NCBI RefSeq assembly: GCF_018343665.1
Contig: NZ_JAGYPM010000004.1
Coordinates: forward strand, 646,381-710,380
DNA: 64,000 nt
From: Cytobacillus citreus
Lineage (GTDB): Bacteria; Bacillota; Bacilli; Bacillales; Cytobacillaceae
Direction: 5' to 3'
Positions 17,714-26,285 of this stretch are shown in pieces; the stretch's first letter is position 1; each line of letters begins with the position of its first letter. The notes beneath the pieces are model-generated. The model was not told the origin of the DNA and made no database searches. It saw only the letters and a program-made list of their open reading frames with translations. The translations under genes and the position numbers were made by a program.

Positions 17714-18694
17714 ATGCGTAGTTGGGTAGTTGCTGAAAATGGGAATCCAAGTGATGTATTGCAAATCAGAGAGGTACCTAAACCTAATTTGGGAACGGGA
17801 CAGGTATTGATAGAGGTTAAGGCAATGGCATTAAACTTTTTTGATATCCTGCTGTGTCAAGGAAAGTATCAAACAAAGCCACCGTTACCGTTTACACCGG
17901 GTGCTGAAATCTCCGGAATTGTCCGGGTGGTTGGTGAGGGGAGTTCATATATTGTTGGGCAACGGGTATTTGCTAGGCCTCAGTTGCCTGCTGGAGGTCT
18001 TTCCGAATGGGTAGCTGTTTCAGAAGAATCCGTTTTCCCGATACCTGAATCCATGTCTTTTGAAGAGGCAACAGCAATGTTTATCACTTATCAGACATCT
18101 TATTATGCACTCCACAATCGAGGAAATCTCAAAGCTGGTGAAGTACTGTTGGTACATGCGGGCTCTGGCGGCGTGGGGTCCGCTGCGATCCAATTGGGAC
18201 GGGCAGCGGGAGCACGTGTGATTGCAACCGCGGGTGGACCGGAGAAGACACAGATTTGCAGGGATTTGGGCGCTGACGTGGCCATCGATTATCTCAAGGA
18301 AGATTTCGTGAAAATCGTCAAGGAAGAAACAGGAGGACGCGGGGCAGATGTGATTTGCGATCCGGTTGGTGGTGATACCTTTGATCGCTCCAGAAAGTGT
18401 ATTGCATTTGACGGTCGACTGCTAGTTATTGGTTTTGCCGGGGGACGCATTGCGGATGCACCGACTAACCATGCGCTCGTTAAGAACTATTCTATAGTTG
18501 GGGTACATTGGGGATTATTCCGGGACCACTTCCCTGAACAGGTTAGAGAGATCCATAGGAACCTTCTGGCCCTATATGAACGTGGCGATGTACGTCCTCT
18601 CATTTACAAACCTCTTCCATTCGAAGAAGTACCGCAAGCTTTAGATCTTTTAGGAAGCCGTAAATCCTGGGGTAAGCTCGTGGTTAAGCCGTAA
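17714..18694 (+). CDS. Zinc-free MDR oxidoreductase (NADPH:quinone reductase/enoyl reductase type)
   Basis: Medium-chain reductase of 326 residues. It has the GroES-like N-domain (PFTPGAEISGIVRVVGEG) and the Rossmann motif HAGSGGVGSAAIQLGRAAGA. It lacks the structural-zinc cysteine cluster of alcohol dehydrogenases, as quinone oxidoreductases do. An overlapping ATG at 17710 leads at once to a stop, so 17714 is the start. Such enzymes reduce enones or enoyl thioesters; in this cluster reduction of an unsaturated ring ketone or enoyl-CoA is plausible but inferred. Confidence 0.88.
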   Translation: MRSWVVAENGNPSDVLQIREVPKPNLGTGQVLIEVKAMALNFFDILLCQGKYQTKPPLPFTPGAEISGIVRVVGEGSSYIVGQRVFARPQLPAGGLSEWVAVSEESVFPIPESMSFEEATAMFITYQTSYYALHNRGNLKAGEVLLVHAGSGGVGSAAIQLGRAAGARVIATAGGPEKTQICRDLGADVAIDYLKEDFVKIVKEETGGRGADVICDPVGGDTFDRSRKCIAFDGRLLVIGFAGGRIADAPTNHALVKNYSIVGVHWGLFRDHFPEQVREIHRNLLALYERGDVRPLIYKPLPFEEVPQALDLLGSRKSWGKLVVKP

Positions 18695-18732
18695 GTAAAG
18701 TAAGGAAATCAACAAGAAAGTGAAATCATAAC

Positions 18733-18773
18733 AAAAGGAGCTAAGTGCAGAAAGCACACAGCTCCTTTTTTTC
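18733..18773 (+). terminator. Intrinsic terminator after the MDR gene
   Basis: AAAAGGAGCT pairs with AGCTCCTTTT, with an inner GTGC/GCAC pair, followed by a run of Ts. It lies 39 bp after the reductase stop and separates it from the biotin-carrier operon. Confidence 0.85.
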
Positions 18774-18900
18774 ATAAGATGTTAAGTCGTTTCTTGGTTT
18801 TGGAATAGAGTTTAATAGATTAAGATCCAATCAACCAACTGTAATAGAAACCAGCTTTGATTGTACCACTGATGATTTGATTAAGACAATCATAACTCAT

Positions 18901-18960
18901 GCTTATATTGATATTGTAAATTTGTATTTCACATCAAAATCCCTTATATGTTTATATAAT
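18901..18960 (+). promoter_or_regulatory. Copy 4 of the shared promoter element, before the biotin-carrier operon
   Basis: 34 bases (18901-18934, shared tail GTATTTCACAT) plus the block CTTATATGTTTATATAAT. The biotin-carrier ATG is at 19022. This unit of element plus carrier is the same arrangement as the decayed unit at 4471-4728. Confidence 0.65.
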
Positions 18961-19021
18961 ATACAAATAATAAAAATTTTAATTTTCTAAATATTAGTAT
19001 AATAAGAAAGGTGATGCTCAC

Positions 19022-19243
19022 ATGGCACTTATCCAAGTAAAAGCCGAAATATCAGGATCTGTATGGAAAATTGAAACAAAGGCAGGACAGCAGGTGATGG
19101 AAGAGGATGTTTTACTAATAATGGAATCAATGAAGATGGAGATCCCGATTATGGCGCCCGCTGCGGGTGTTGTCAAGGAAATCAAGGTAAAGGAAGGAGA
19201 TACCATAGCAGAGGGTGATCTGGCAGTCGTTCTGGAGGAATAA
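19022..19243 (+). CDS. Biotinyl carrier protein (73 residues)
   Basis: Stand-alone biotin/lipoyl attachment domain that shuttles carboxybiotin between the carboxylase and transferase subunits. The biotin site is ESMKMEIPI with Lys38; a second half AAGVVKEIKVKEGDTIAEGD completes the barrel. Length matches the small YngHB-type carriers. AAAGGTGATG lies upstream. It opens the operon carrier, CoA-transferase, carboxyltransferase, flavin monooxygenase and hydrolase. A decayed copy lies at 4594. Confidence 0.92.
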   Translation: MALIQVKAEISGSVWKIETKAGQQVMEEDVLLIMESMKMEIPIMAPAAGVVKEIKVKEGDTIAEGDLAVVLEE

Positions 19244-19264
19244 AGCACTTTAAAGGAGAGGTGG

Positions 19265-20569
19265 ATGGAAATGTCTCAGGAACAACAAAAAGCGGGTAAC
19301 GACAGACAATCAGCTCTACAACTAAATAAGCCGCAAGGGCCCTTGACCGGGTATCGTGTATTGGAGCTGGGTTCGACTATTGCTGGACCGTTCTGTGCAC
19401 GCCTACTGGCTGACTTCGGTGCAGAGGTCATCAAAGTTGAATCGCCAACCGGTGACCCGGTCCGAAATATGGGGCGGCACGCCGACGACGTTTCGCTCTA
19501 TGCGGCTTCAATTCTGCGCAACAAGCGACTTATTTCCGTTGATATGAAGACCATTGAAGGACAGAATCTTGTACGCGAACTGATGAATAAAGTCGATATC
19601 GTGATCGAAAACTTTCGCCCCGGTACGCTGGAGCGGCTAGGACTGGATTATGAGGACATTACAAAAGATAACCCGGGGCTTATCATGGTACGGATCAGCG
19701 GGTATGGCCAGTCTGGCCCCTACAGTCCTCGTCCGGGTTACGGTGTCACCAGCGAGGCAGTGGCTGGCGTAAGACACATGGTAGGGGAACCGAATCTTCC
19801 TCCGGCTCGGGTGGCACTTGCCGTTACTGACCATTTGACCGCCGTTTACGCTGCTTTTGGTTCGATGATGGCACTAGTTGAACGGGAAAAGACAGGAAAA
19901 GGACAGGTAATCGACGCATCTTTGTACGAAGCCGCTTTCAGCTTGATGGAGCCGCACGTTCCAGCTTTTGAACAGCTTGGCATCGTACCCAAAAGAGTGG
20001 GTGCAAAACTGCCGAATACCGCTCCCAATAGCCTTTATCCCACTAAGGATGGCGAATATGTATTAATTGCCGCCAACAACGATGCCATCTTCCGGCGACT
20101 TACAGAGGCCATGGGACAACCGGAGCTTGCTGACGATCCGCGTTATAGCACACAAAAGTCACGCTCAGTGCGGGTCGATGAAATGGATGAAATCGTTTCA
20201 GCATGGTCCACAGAGCATACTGGCAAAGAAATTGAAAGCGTTTTACTAGAAGCGGCGGTACCAACCGCGCGTGTGTACACCATTGCGGATATTTTTGATG
20301 ACCCGCATTTCAGGGAGCGCGAACAGCTCGTTAAAATGCCCCACGAGAAATTTGGGAAACTGACCGTCATCGGGGTAGCACCGAAGCTTTCTGCCACACC
20401 AGGTGCCGTTTATCAGCTTGGCGGTGAAGTGGGACGAGATACTCGCAGTGTGCTGGTCGATTTACTGGGCTTGAACGAATTGCGCATCGCGGAGTTGGAA
20501 TCCCGGAATTTGATTTATTCAGCGGAAATGGTGAAACAGGTTCATGTTGGGAATGGGACGAGGGAATAG
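19265..20569 (+). CDS. CaiB/BaiF family (class III) CoA-transferase
   Basis: Moves CoA between carboxylic acids, activating an acid for CoA-dependent steps. The 434-residue protein shows ELGSTIAGPFCARLLADFGA and VIKVESPTGDPVR at the N-terminus, then IVIENFRPGTLERLGLDY, and the active-site region VTDHLTAVYAAFGSMMAL, where the Asp is the likely catalytic residue. It starts at 19265, 6 bp after AAGGAG; ATG 19271 is possible. Position inside the carboxylase operon suggests that it makes the carboxylase substrate CoA ester. Confidence 0.9.
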   Translation: MEMSQEQQKAGNDRQSALQLNKPQGPLTGYRVLELGSTIAGPFCARLLADFGAEVIKVESPTGDPVRNMGRHADDVSLYAASILRNKRLISVDMKTIEGQNLVRELMNKVDIVIENFRPGTLERLGLDYEDITKDNPGLIMVRISGYGQSGPYSPRPGYGVTSEAVAGVRHMVGEPNLPPARVALAVTDHLTAVYAAFGSMMALVEREKTGKGQVIDASLYEAAFSLMEPHVPAFEQLGIVPKRVGAKLPNTAPNSLYPTKDGEYVLIAANNDAIFRRLTEAMGQPELADDPRYSTQKSRSVRVDEMDEIVSAWSTEHTGKEIESVLLEAAVPTARVYTIADIFDDPHFREREQLVKMPHEKFGKLTVIGVAPKLSATPGAVYQLGGEVGRDTRSVLVDLLGLNELRIAELESRNLIYSAEMVKQVHVGNGTRE

Positions 20570-20630
20570 CCTGATGGGACGACACGATGCTGGAAAGAGA
20601 AAAAAATCCAAAGTTAAAGGAGAAAGATAG

Positions 20631-22229
20631 ATGGAAACGACAGAAAATAAGAAAACGGAAGTAGCATTGGATTGGACCCCGGAGCTTGAGGAGCTTCGAT
20701 ACCGACGCGAGGTAGCCGAGGGACTGGGCGGTCCTGAATCGATTGCCTATCAGCATAGCAAAGGTAAGCTGACTGCACGTGAGAGGATTGATCTCTTATT
20801 TGATAAGGACAGCTTTCGCGAACTAGGAAAAATTGCAGGAAAAGGTAAATACAACAAGGATGGAGATCTGGAATCGTTCACCCCGTCCAACTCCATTACC
20901 GGCACAGGACGAATCGATGGACGGAAGCTTATCGTAACGAGTGACGATTTCACGATACGTGCCGGTTCATCCGAGTCTGCCGTTTCCGAGAAATGGGTAT
21001 ATGCCGAGCGAATGGCACATGAGATGGAGATGCCGCTCATTCGGTTGGTAGACACGGCCGGCGGAAGTGTCAAAGATCTTGAAAGATTGCAAGGAACCAA
21101 GATTCCAGGTTATCCTATGTGGTCGAATATCTCTCTTTTGGGTCGTGTCCCCGTTGTCGGAGTTGCACTAGGTGCTTGTGCAGGTCTTGGTGCGGTCAAA
21201 GTAGGGCTTTCGCATTTTTCTGTGATGGTGAAAGATATGAGCCAGGTCTTTGCCGCAGGTCCGCCAGTGGTGAAGCAAGGACTTAACCAGGATGTGACCA
21301 AGGAGGAATTGGGAGGTTCGTATGTTCACACCCGATTGAGCGGCGTGGTCAATAATGAAGCTGTCGATGAAGCGGATGCATTCCGCCAAGTGCGTCAATT
21401 TCTCTCTTACATGCCGCGAAATGTTTGGGAAGTCCCTGAACGCAAGATTACGGATGATGACCCGTGGCGTGTCGATCAAGAATTGAACTCGATCATTCCG
21501 AAAAACCGGCGAAAAATCTACAAGCCTCGCAAGATACTGGAAACCGTGTTCGATAAAGGATCATTGTTTGAAATCGCTAGGTACTTTGGGGGTTCCACCA
21601 TTACGTGCCTGGCGCGGTTGAACGGTTATACCGTAGGTGTGATGGCGAGCGACCCGATTGTTATGGGAGGGGCAATGACCCTGCAGTCAGCGCGAAAAAT
21701 GGAGCGCTTTGTTGACTTGTGTGATACCTTCCATATCCCGATTATTAATTTGGTCGATCAGCCAGGAGTGATGACGGGATTGGAAGCCGAGAGCAACGGT
21801 ACCATGGCTGCGGCGATGCGGGCGATAGCAGCGATCGAACAGGCTCAAACTCCATGGTGCTCGATCATTGTCCGCCGTGCATTCGGAGTCGGCGGTGGTG
21901 CGCACGGACCAAAGCAAGGCCCGGAAGGCCGCTCACTCAATCATCGTTTTGCCTGGCCGTCGGCACGCTGGGGGTCTGTTCCAATCGAAGGCGGTGTGGC
22001 CGCAGCTTATAAAAGGGAAATTGCGGAATCAGCGAATCCGGATGCACGCCGTGAAGAGCTGGAGGGCTACTACCACAAGCTTGCTTCTCCGTTCCGTACC
22101 GCCGAAAAATTCGGAATTGTGGATATTATTGAGCCGTGCGAAACACGCGCTGTACTGTGCGACTGGGTGGAAGACGCTTATGAGCTAACTACACGCCAGG
22201 TTGGATTACGCTGCCGAACTATGCGTTAA
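20631..22229 (+). CDS. Acyl-CoA carboxylase carboxyltransferase subunit
   Basis: Transfers carboxyl from biotin to an acyl-CoA. The 532-residue protein has two crotonase-like halves: the N-half with GRKLIVTSDDFTIRAGS and LVDTAGGS, and the C-half with DQPGVMTGLEAE and RRAFGVGGGAHGP. These match propionyl-, methylcrotonyl- and geranyl-CoA carboxylase beta subunits. AAAGGAGAAAG precedes the ATG. Partners are the biotin carboxylase at 16197 and the carrier at 19022. No HMG-CoA lyase is nearby, so leucine breakdown is not favoured; the substrate remains open. Confidence 0.9.
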   Translation: METTENKKTEVALDWTPELEELRYRREVAEGLGGPESIAYQHSKGKLTARERIDLLFDKDSFRELGKIAGKGKYNKDGDLESFTPSNSITGTGRIDGRKLIVTSDDFTIRAGSSESAVSEKWVYAERMAHEMEMPLIRLVDTAGGSVKDLERLQGTKIPGYPMWSNISLLGRVPVVGVALGACAGLGAVKVGLSHFSVMVKDMSQVFAAGPPVVKQGLNQDVTKEELGGSYVHTRLSGVVNNEAVDEADAFRQVRQFLSYMPRNVWEVPERKITDDDPWRVDQELNSIIPKNRRKIYKPRKILETVFDKGSLFEIARYFGGSTITCLARLNGYTVGVMASDPIVMGGAMTLQSARKMERFVDLCDTFHIPIINLVDQPGVMTGLEAESNGTMAAAMRAIAAIEQAQTPWCSIIVRRAFGVGGGAHGPKQGPEGRSLNHRFAWPSARWGSVPIEGGVAAAYKREIAESANPDARREELEGYYHKLASPFRTAEKFGIVDIIEPCETRAVLCDWVEDAYELTTRQVGLRCRTMR

Positions 22230-22335
22230 TAGGGAGGAACACGGTAACTTTAAGAGAATAGAAGCTTCGTAGGTGAATTTAAACATACAGGAGACTGGCC
22301 GATTGTAAAACTAGTAAATTCAGGAGGAAACCATT

Positions 22336-23592
22336 ATGAAGTTTATTGCCTTTCATTTCATGCCGTATCGCGAATTACCTTCAGACTTTGAAGAAAAGTA
22401 CCCGAGCGTATGGGTAACACCTCCCAAGACACTCTTTGATCCGGAGCGAGGACACCGCATGTATCATGACTATCTGGATGAGTTAGAGTATGCGATTGAT
22501 TTGGGCTTTGATGGCGTGGGTGTCAATGAACACCACAGTAATGCCTATGGCATGATGCCATCCCCGAATCTGATGGCGTCTATTTTATCTCGAAAAATAA
22601 GAAAAAGCGACAAAACCAGCCTACTCATACTCGGTAACAGCTTGGCTTCATATAATCCTCCCGTACGGGTAGCCGAAGAAATGGCTATGCTCGATGTCTT
22701 ATCAGGCGGAAAGCTGATCGCCGGATTTCCGGTAGGCACCTCCATGGATCAAAACTACGCGTATGGAATTAACCCAGCGGAACTACGGGAACGTTATTAC
22801 GAAGCACATGACCTGATTATGAAGGCGTGGAAGAGTGATGATGTTTTCATGTGGAATGGCAAGTACAATCAATTGCGCTACGTCAATCCGTGGCCGCGCA
22901 CGGCTCAACGACCGCATCCGCCGGTCTGGATTCCCGGCGGCGGCAGTGTGGAAACCTATGATTTCTGCATTGAAAACCAATATTCGTTCTCCTTTCTTAG
23001 TTACTTCGGCCATAAGTATGCCAATAAGGTGTTGGGCCCCTTCTGGGAGCGTAACGATGAGTTAGGTGGGGATAGGAATCCGTATAAAACAGGGATCTGC
23101 CAGTTTATTTTTGTGTCCGAGACAGACGAGCGAGCTCAAATAGAATATGAAGAACATATTCGCTACTTTTTCAGTAAGTGCATGCACACCGATCGCCGAT
23201 TTGCCGAAGCTCCGGGCTACCGGACCGTCAAAAGTCTGCGGGCCGGACTTCGCTCCCAGTTTGACGGAACTAAAAAAAGACCGGGAGACATGCTTAAAGA
23301 CGGTACGATGACCTGGCAGGATTTGATTGATGAAGGTTTTATCATCGCGGGTTCACCGGCTACGGTTCGCGACCGGTTGAGAGATGTTCTGCAGACTCTG
23401 CGAGCCGGAAACGTTGTCTGCTTATTGCACGCTGGTTCCATGCCGCATTGGCTTACACTGAAAAATATGCAGTTGTTTGCCGAAGAAGTAATGCCTTACG
23501 TAAAAGATATCCACAGTGAATGGGATCACTCGCAATATTGGCCAAAAGGATTTTCAGAAGAAAAAGTACAAGAAGCGGTAACACAGCCGTAG
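22336..23592 (+). CDS. Luciferase-like (LLM class) flavin-dependent monooxygenase
   Basis: FMN-dependent oxygenase of 418 residues with the bacterial-luciferase barrel. The VGVNEHHSNAYGMMPSP segment is typical, followed by SLASYNPPVRVAEEMAMLDVLSGG, the family signature region, and PHPPVWIPGGGS. Such enzymes use free reduced FMN from a separate reductase; two candidate reductases are at 25724 and 26286. Known reactions include type II Baeyer-Villiger oxidation, as in camphor breakdown, and desulfurisation. With ketone-forming SDRs and lactonase-like hydrolases around, a Baeyer-Villiger role is the favoured inference. Confidence 0.88.
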   Translation: MKFIAFHFMPYRELPSDFEEKYPSVWVTPPKTLFDPERGHRMYHDYLDELEYAIDLGFDGVGVNEHHSNAYGMMPSPNLMASILSRKIRKSDKTSLLILGNSLASYNPPVRVAEEMAMLDVLSGGKLIAGFPVGTSMDQNYAYGINPAELRERYYEAHDLIMKAWKSDDVFMWNGKYNQLRYVNPWPRTAQRPHPPVWIPGGGSVETYDFCIENQYSFSFLSYFGHKYANKVLGPFWERNDELGGDRNPYKTGICQFIFVSETDERAQIEYEEHIRYFFSKCMHTDRRFAEAPGYRTVKSLRAGLRSQFDGTKKRPGDMLKDGTMTWQDLIDEGFIIAGSPATVRDRLRDVLQTLRAGNVVCLLHAGSMPHWLTLKNMQLFAEEVMPYVKDIHSEWDHSQYWPKGFSEEKVQEAVTQP

Positions 23593-23624
23593 TGGGCATT
23601 TCAATGGAGGAGGAGGGTGAAAAC

Positions 23625-24434
23625 ATGGCACAGCCGATCAGCAAAATTATTAAAATAAATGAAAATGTTTCTTTTGAAGTGAAAATTGCAGGGCAGGGAG
23701 AGCCCGTTGTGTTTTTGCATAATTTAGGAGGTTTGAAGTGGAACCAGTTTCTCGATGAACTGTCCAATCATTACCAGGTGTACGCCCCTCATTTACCTGG
23801 AACAGGGGCTTCGACAGGGCTTGAGACAATCCGGGATTTATGGGATTTGATTCTCTGCTATTACGATTTGTTCGATGAACTCGGACTTGAATCGGCCCAT
23901 GTCATCGGCCATTCACTGGGCGGCATGATCGCGGCGGAACTGGCGGCGACCGATCAAAGCCGGGTAAAGCAATTAGTGGCGATCGCCCCGGCAGGACTGT
24001 TTCGAGAAGATCATCCGATTCCGGATATGTTTGCCATGCTGCCGGAGGAACTTAATAGACTTGTCGTACTGGATCAAGATTCGCCTGCAGCGCAAATGAT
24101 GCGTTATGTTCCGGAAGACCTCGATGAGCGAACGGAGATGATGATCGAGCGGATCCAAAACCAGGTAGCGGCTGCCAAGTTTTTATGGCCGATCCCCGAT
24201 AAAGGTTTAAAGTCGCGAATACACCGGATTAAAGCACAAACGCTGTTGGTCTGGGGCAAACAAGACGGATTAATCCCAGTCGTGTATGGGGAAGAATTTC
24301 ATCGCCGTATTGCCCACTCTGAGCTAAAAATCATTGAAAGCGCTTCACATTTAGTCGACGTTGAACAGACGGAGGAAGTGATCTCCCTCATTCGAGACTT
24401 TCTGAAAACCAGCGATATTGCTTTCACACTGTAA
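23625..24434 (+). CDS. Alpha/beta hydrolase
   Basis: Hydrolase of 269 residues with nucleophile IGHSLGGMIAAEL, acid WGKQDGLIPV and His in SASHLVDVEQ. The start at 23625 follows GGAGGAGGG; longer in-frame starts overlap the monooxygenase gene. It lies 32 bp after the monooxygenase and is probably co-expressed, so it may open the lactone or ester that enzyme makes. It is a third hydrolase distinct in sequence from those at 13375 and 14224. Confidence 0.87.
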   Translation: MAQPISKIIKINENVSFEVKIAGQGEPVVFLHNLGGLKWNQFLDELSNHYQVYAPHLPGTGASTGLETIRDLWDLILCYYDLFDELGLESAHVIGHSLGGMIAAELAATDQSRVKQLVAIAPAGLFREDHPIPDMFAMLPEELNRLVVLDQDSPAAQMMRYVPEDLDERTEMMIERIQNQVAAAKFLWPIPDKGLKSRIHRIKAQTLLVWGKQDGLIPVVYGEEFHRRIAHSELKIIESASHLVDVEQTEEVISLIRDFLKTSDIAFTL

Positions 24435-24475
24435 GGCCTTTACTCCTAATTCAACATTGTTGGGCAGATCAGGCA

Positions 24476-24579
24476 CATCTTAATGAGTGCTGTTCGTTTC
24501 GAGAGGGATTCTAAGAAATATTCATCAGAATCAAACAGAGGCGGCGTGTTTGACGTTTCGTTTGAAATACCGGCACAAT
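24476..24579 (+). pseudogene. Truncated copy of the 5' end of the ABC ATPase gene
   Basis: From ATCTTAATGAGTGCTGTTCG onward about 100 bases match the start of the ATPase gene at 7647-7756, including the ATG (here 24483) and the reading SKKYSS...GGVFDVSFEIPA. Similarity stops after CCGGCA and the frame is lost. It is a relic of a duplicated importer gene, sitting only 42 bp after the hydrolase stop. Confidence 0.8.
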
Positions 24580-24632
24580 GGAGCGTTATACGGAAACGGT
24601 TAGAGAATAAAGTCTCCATTATAACGGGAGGC

Positions 24633-24668
24633 GAAAGCTGAAGGGGGAAGCGATAGCTTTCCTTTTTT
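24633..24668 (+). terminator. Intrinsic terminator of the carrier-to-hydrolase operon
   Basis: GAAAGCT pairs with AGCTTTC around a 15-base loop, followed by CTTTTTT. The short stem makes it a moderate candidate. Confidence 0.55.
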
Positions 24669-24882
24669 CTAACATATAATAGTAGATAATTTATCGAAAT
24701 TTTAAAAATCTTTTCGTTACCAAATTCCTTTTTAAAAAATCAATTAAGATATGAGGTGGAAAATGGAATCAGTAAAGGAAAAGAGGAAGTTAAAAATTCC
24801 TAAAAAGCCCATGAAGCAATCCGTCCCTAATGCCTTTTCAGCTAAACAAATGGCTATGCTTCAACGAAAAAGGAGGATACGT

Positions 24883-25590
24883 ATGGCTCCGGTCCTTAGT
24901 ACACTTGAAGGAGTTGTGATAAAAGGCAATCAGTTGGGGAGAACGATTGGATTCCCGACCGCCAATCTATCTTTGACCTCTCCGACTCCCCGACTTAAAC
25001 ATGGAGTTTATGGTGTATCGGTTACTCTTTCGGCGAAGCAATTTTACGGCATCATGAATATTGGCATAAGGCCGACTATACATGATCATAGCCAGATCAG
25101 TTATGAAGTTCACTTGTTTGATTTTAATCAAAATATTTATCATGAACGATTGACAGTGGATCTTCTCTTTTTTGTAAGGAAAGAGATTTCTTTTCCGGAT
25201 AAGGATGAATTGGTTCAGCAAATCTGTCGGGATGTTGAACTTGTCCGAAACAGATTTGCTTTACTGGGAACGAAGAAATTTCCTCAACCTATTCTTTACT
25301 GGGAACGGAGGGGGATTCCTAATCAAGATGAAATCCCTCATTTGCCTGATTTGTCTTTCGTGCAGTTCTGTGAAGAGGAATTTGGCGTCAATCGCGGTGT
25401 ATATAATGTCATTGACTCCTGGTTTTTTCATAAGGGAAGTGTAGATATCCTGGAGCGGCGGAACAAAATCATTCATTTCCTCCTCTATATGCATCATTCC
25501 AAGGAGATTAAACCGAATGGCCGAATGAAAATCGGCAAGAATGGATTGTCAGCTATGTTTGATGAATTCTTGAATTCTATAAGTATATAA
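24883..25590 (+). CDS. ribR: RibR-type monofunctional riboflavin kinase
   Basis: Phosphorylates riboflavin to FMN. The 235-residue protein has the flavokinase core (KGNQLGRTIGFPTANL, then GVYGVSV, MNIGIRPTI, SYEVHLFDF) but no FAD-synthetase domain. The C-terminal part (LPDLSFVQFCEEEFGVNRG, YNVIDSWFF) resembles B. subtilis RibR, whose C-domain acts on the FMN riboswitch. AGGAGG 6 bp before the ATG at 24883 fixes the best start. The frame is open upstream to ATG 24763 (its own GAGGTGG), adding 40 very basic residues that could be a leader or a real extension. Position between flavin oxygenase and flavin reductase genes suggests raised FMN supply. Confidence 0.82.
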   Translation: MAPVLSTLEGVVIKGNQLGRTIGFPTANLSLTSPTPRLKHGVYGVSVTLSAKQFYGIMNIGIRPTIHDHSQISYEVHLFDFNQNIYHERLTVDLLFFVRKEISFPDKDELVQQICRDVELVRNRFALLGTKKFPQPILYWERRGIPNQDEIPHLPDLSFVQFCEEEFGVNRGVYNVIDSWFFHKGSVDILERRNKIIHFLLYMHHSKEIKPNGRMKIGKNGLSAMFDEFLNSISI

Positions 25591-25723
25591 AAAATATTGA
25601 AGGAGATTTCTTCGGGGATATATTTTCTACGGATGATGTTGGAGAAAGAGTAGAAACTTTTATAGAAAAGAGGACAGCTAGATTTACTCATAGTTAAAAT
25701 ATAAAAAGGACAGGTGATATTTT

Positions 25724-26224
25724 ATGAAAGAACTTGTTGATAAGGTTAGTGTATTTAAGCAAATTATGGGTTTATATCCAACGGGAGTTACGATTGTAAC
25801 TACGATGGATGAACATGGAACTCCAGTTGGACTTACGGTAAATTCTTTTGCCTCTGTATCTCTTGATCCTCTTATCGTGCTTTGGTGTATTGATAAAAAG
25901 GCATCTTCTTTAGATAAATTTATGAATGCAAAAAACTTTGCTGTACACACATTATCTTCAGATCAGGCAGATGCTTGTTGGGCATTTGCCGGTAAAGAAC
26001 CGGATCGTTTTTCAAAGGTTAATTGGAAGACTTCTGAGCATGGATTGCCTATTATTATAGATTCATTAGGAACATTTGAGTGTAAAACCATTCAACAAAT
26101 TGATGCAGGTGATCATGTGATCCTTTTAGGTGAAGTAATAGATCTAAACAAACAAGATAAGGAACCATTACTTTATTTCAATAGAAATATAGGTCCGATT
26201 CCAGAAAATTGGCCGAATAAATAA
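25724..26224 (+). CDS. Flavin reductase family protein (HpaC-like)
   Basis: Protein of 166 residues with the split-barrel flavin reductase fold: YPTGVTIVTT, GLTVNSFASVSLDPLIVLWC and a C-terminal DHVILLGEVIDL segment. It reduces FMN or FAD with NAD(P)H and hands it to a two-component monooxygenase. GGACAGGTG precedes the ATG. The likely client is the luciferase-like monooxygenase at 22336, an inference from position. Confidence 0.88.
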   Translation: MKELVDKVSVFKQIMGLYPTGVTIVTTMDEHGTPVGLTVNSFASVSLDPLIVLWCIDKKASSLDKFMNAKNFAVHTLSSDQADACWAFAGKEPDRFSKVNWKTSEHGLPIIIDSLGTFECKTIQQIDAGDHVILLGEVIDLNKQDKEPLLYFNRNIGPIPENWPNK

Positions 26225-26285
26225 TGAATTTCTAATTTTTATGAGACGGGGCTTTTTAAATAACTCTAAATGGGAGCAGTGAATT

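Noticed and set aside
16197..22229. Carboxylase genes as a leucine (methylcrotonyl-CoA) breakdown cluster like yng in B. subtilis
   Set aside because: Similar subunit layout, but no HMG-CoA lyase or AMP-binding acyl-CoA ligase is present, while P450, CaiB and flavin monooxygenase genes are. Kept open only as an alternative.
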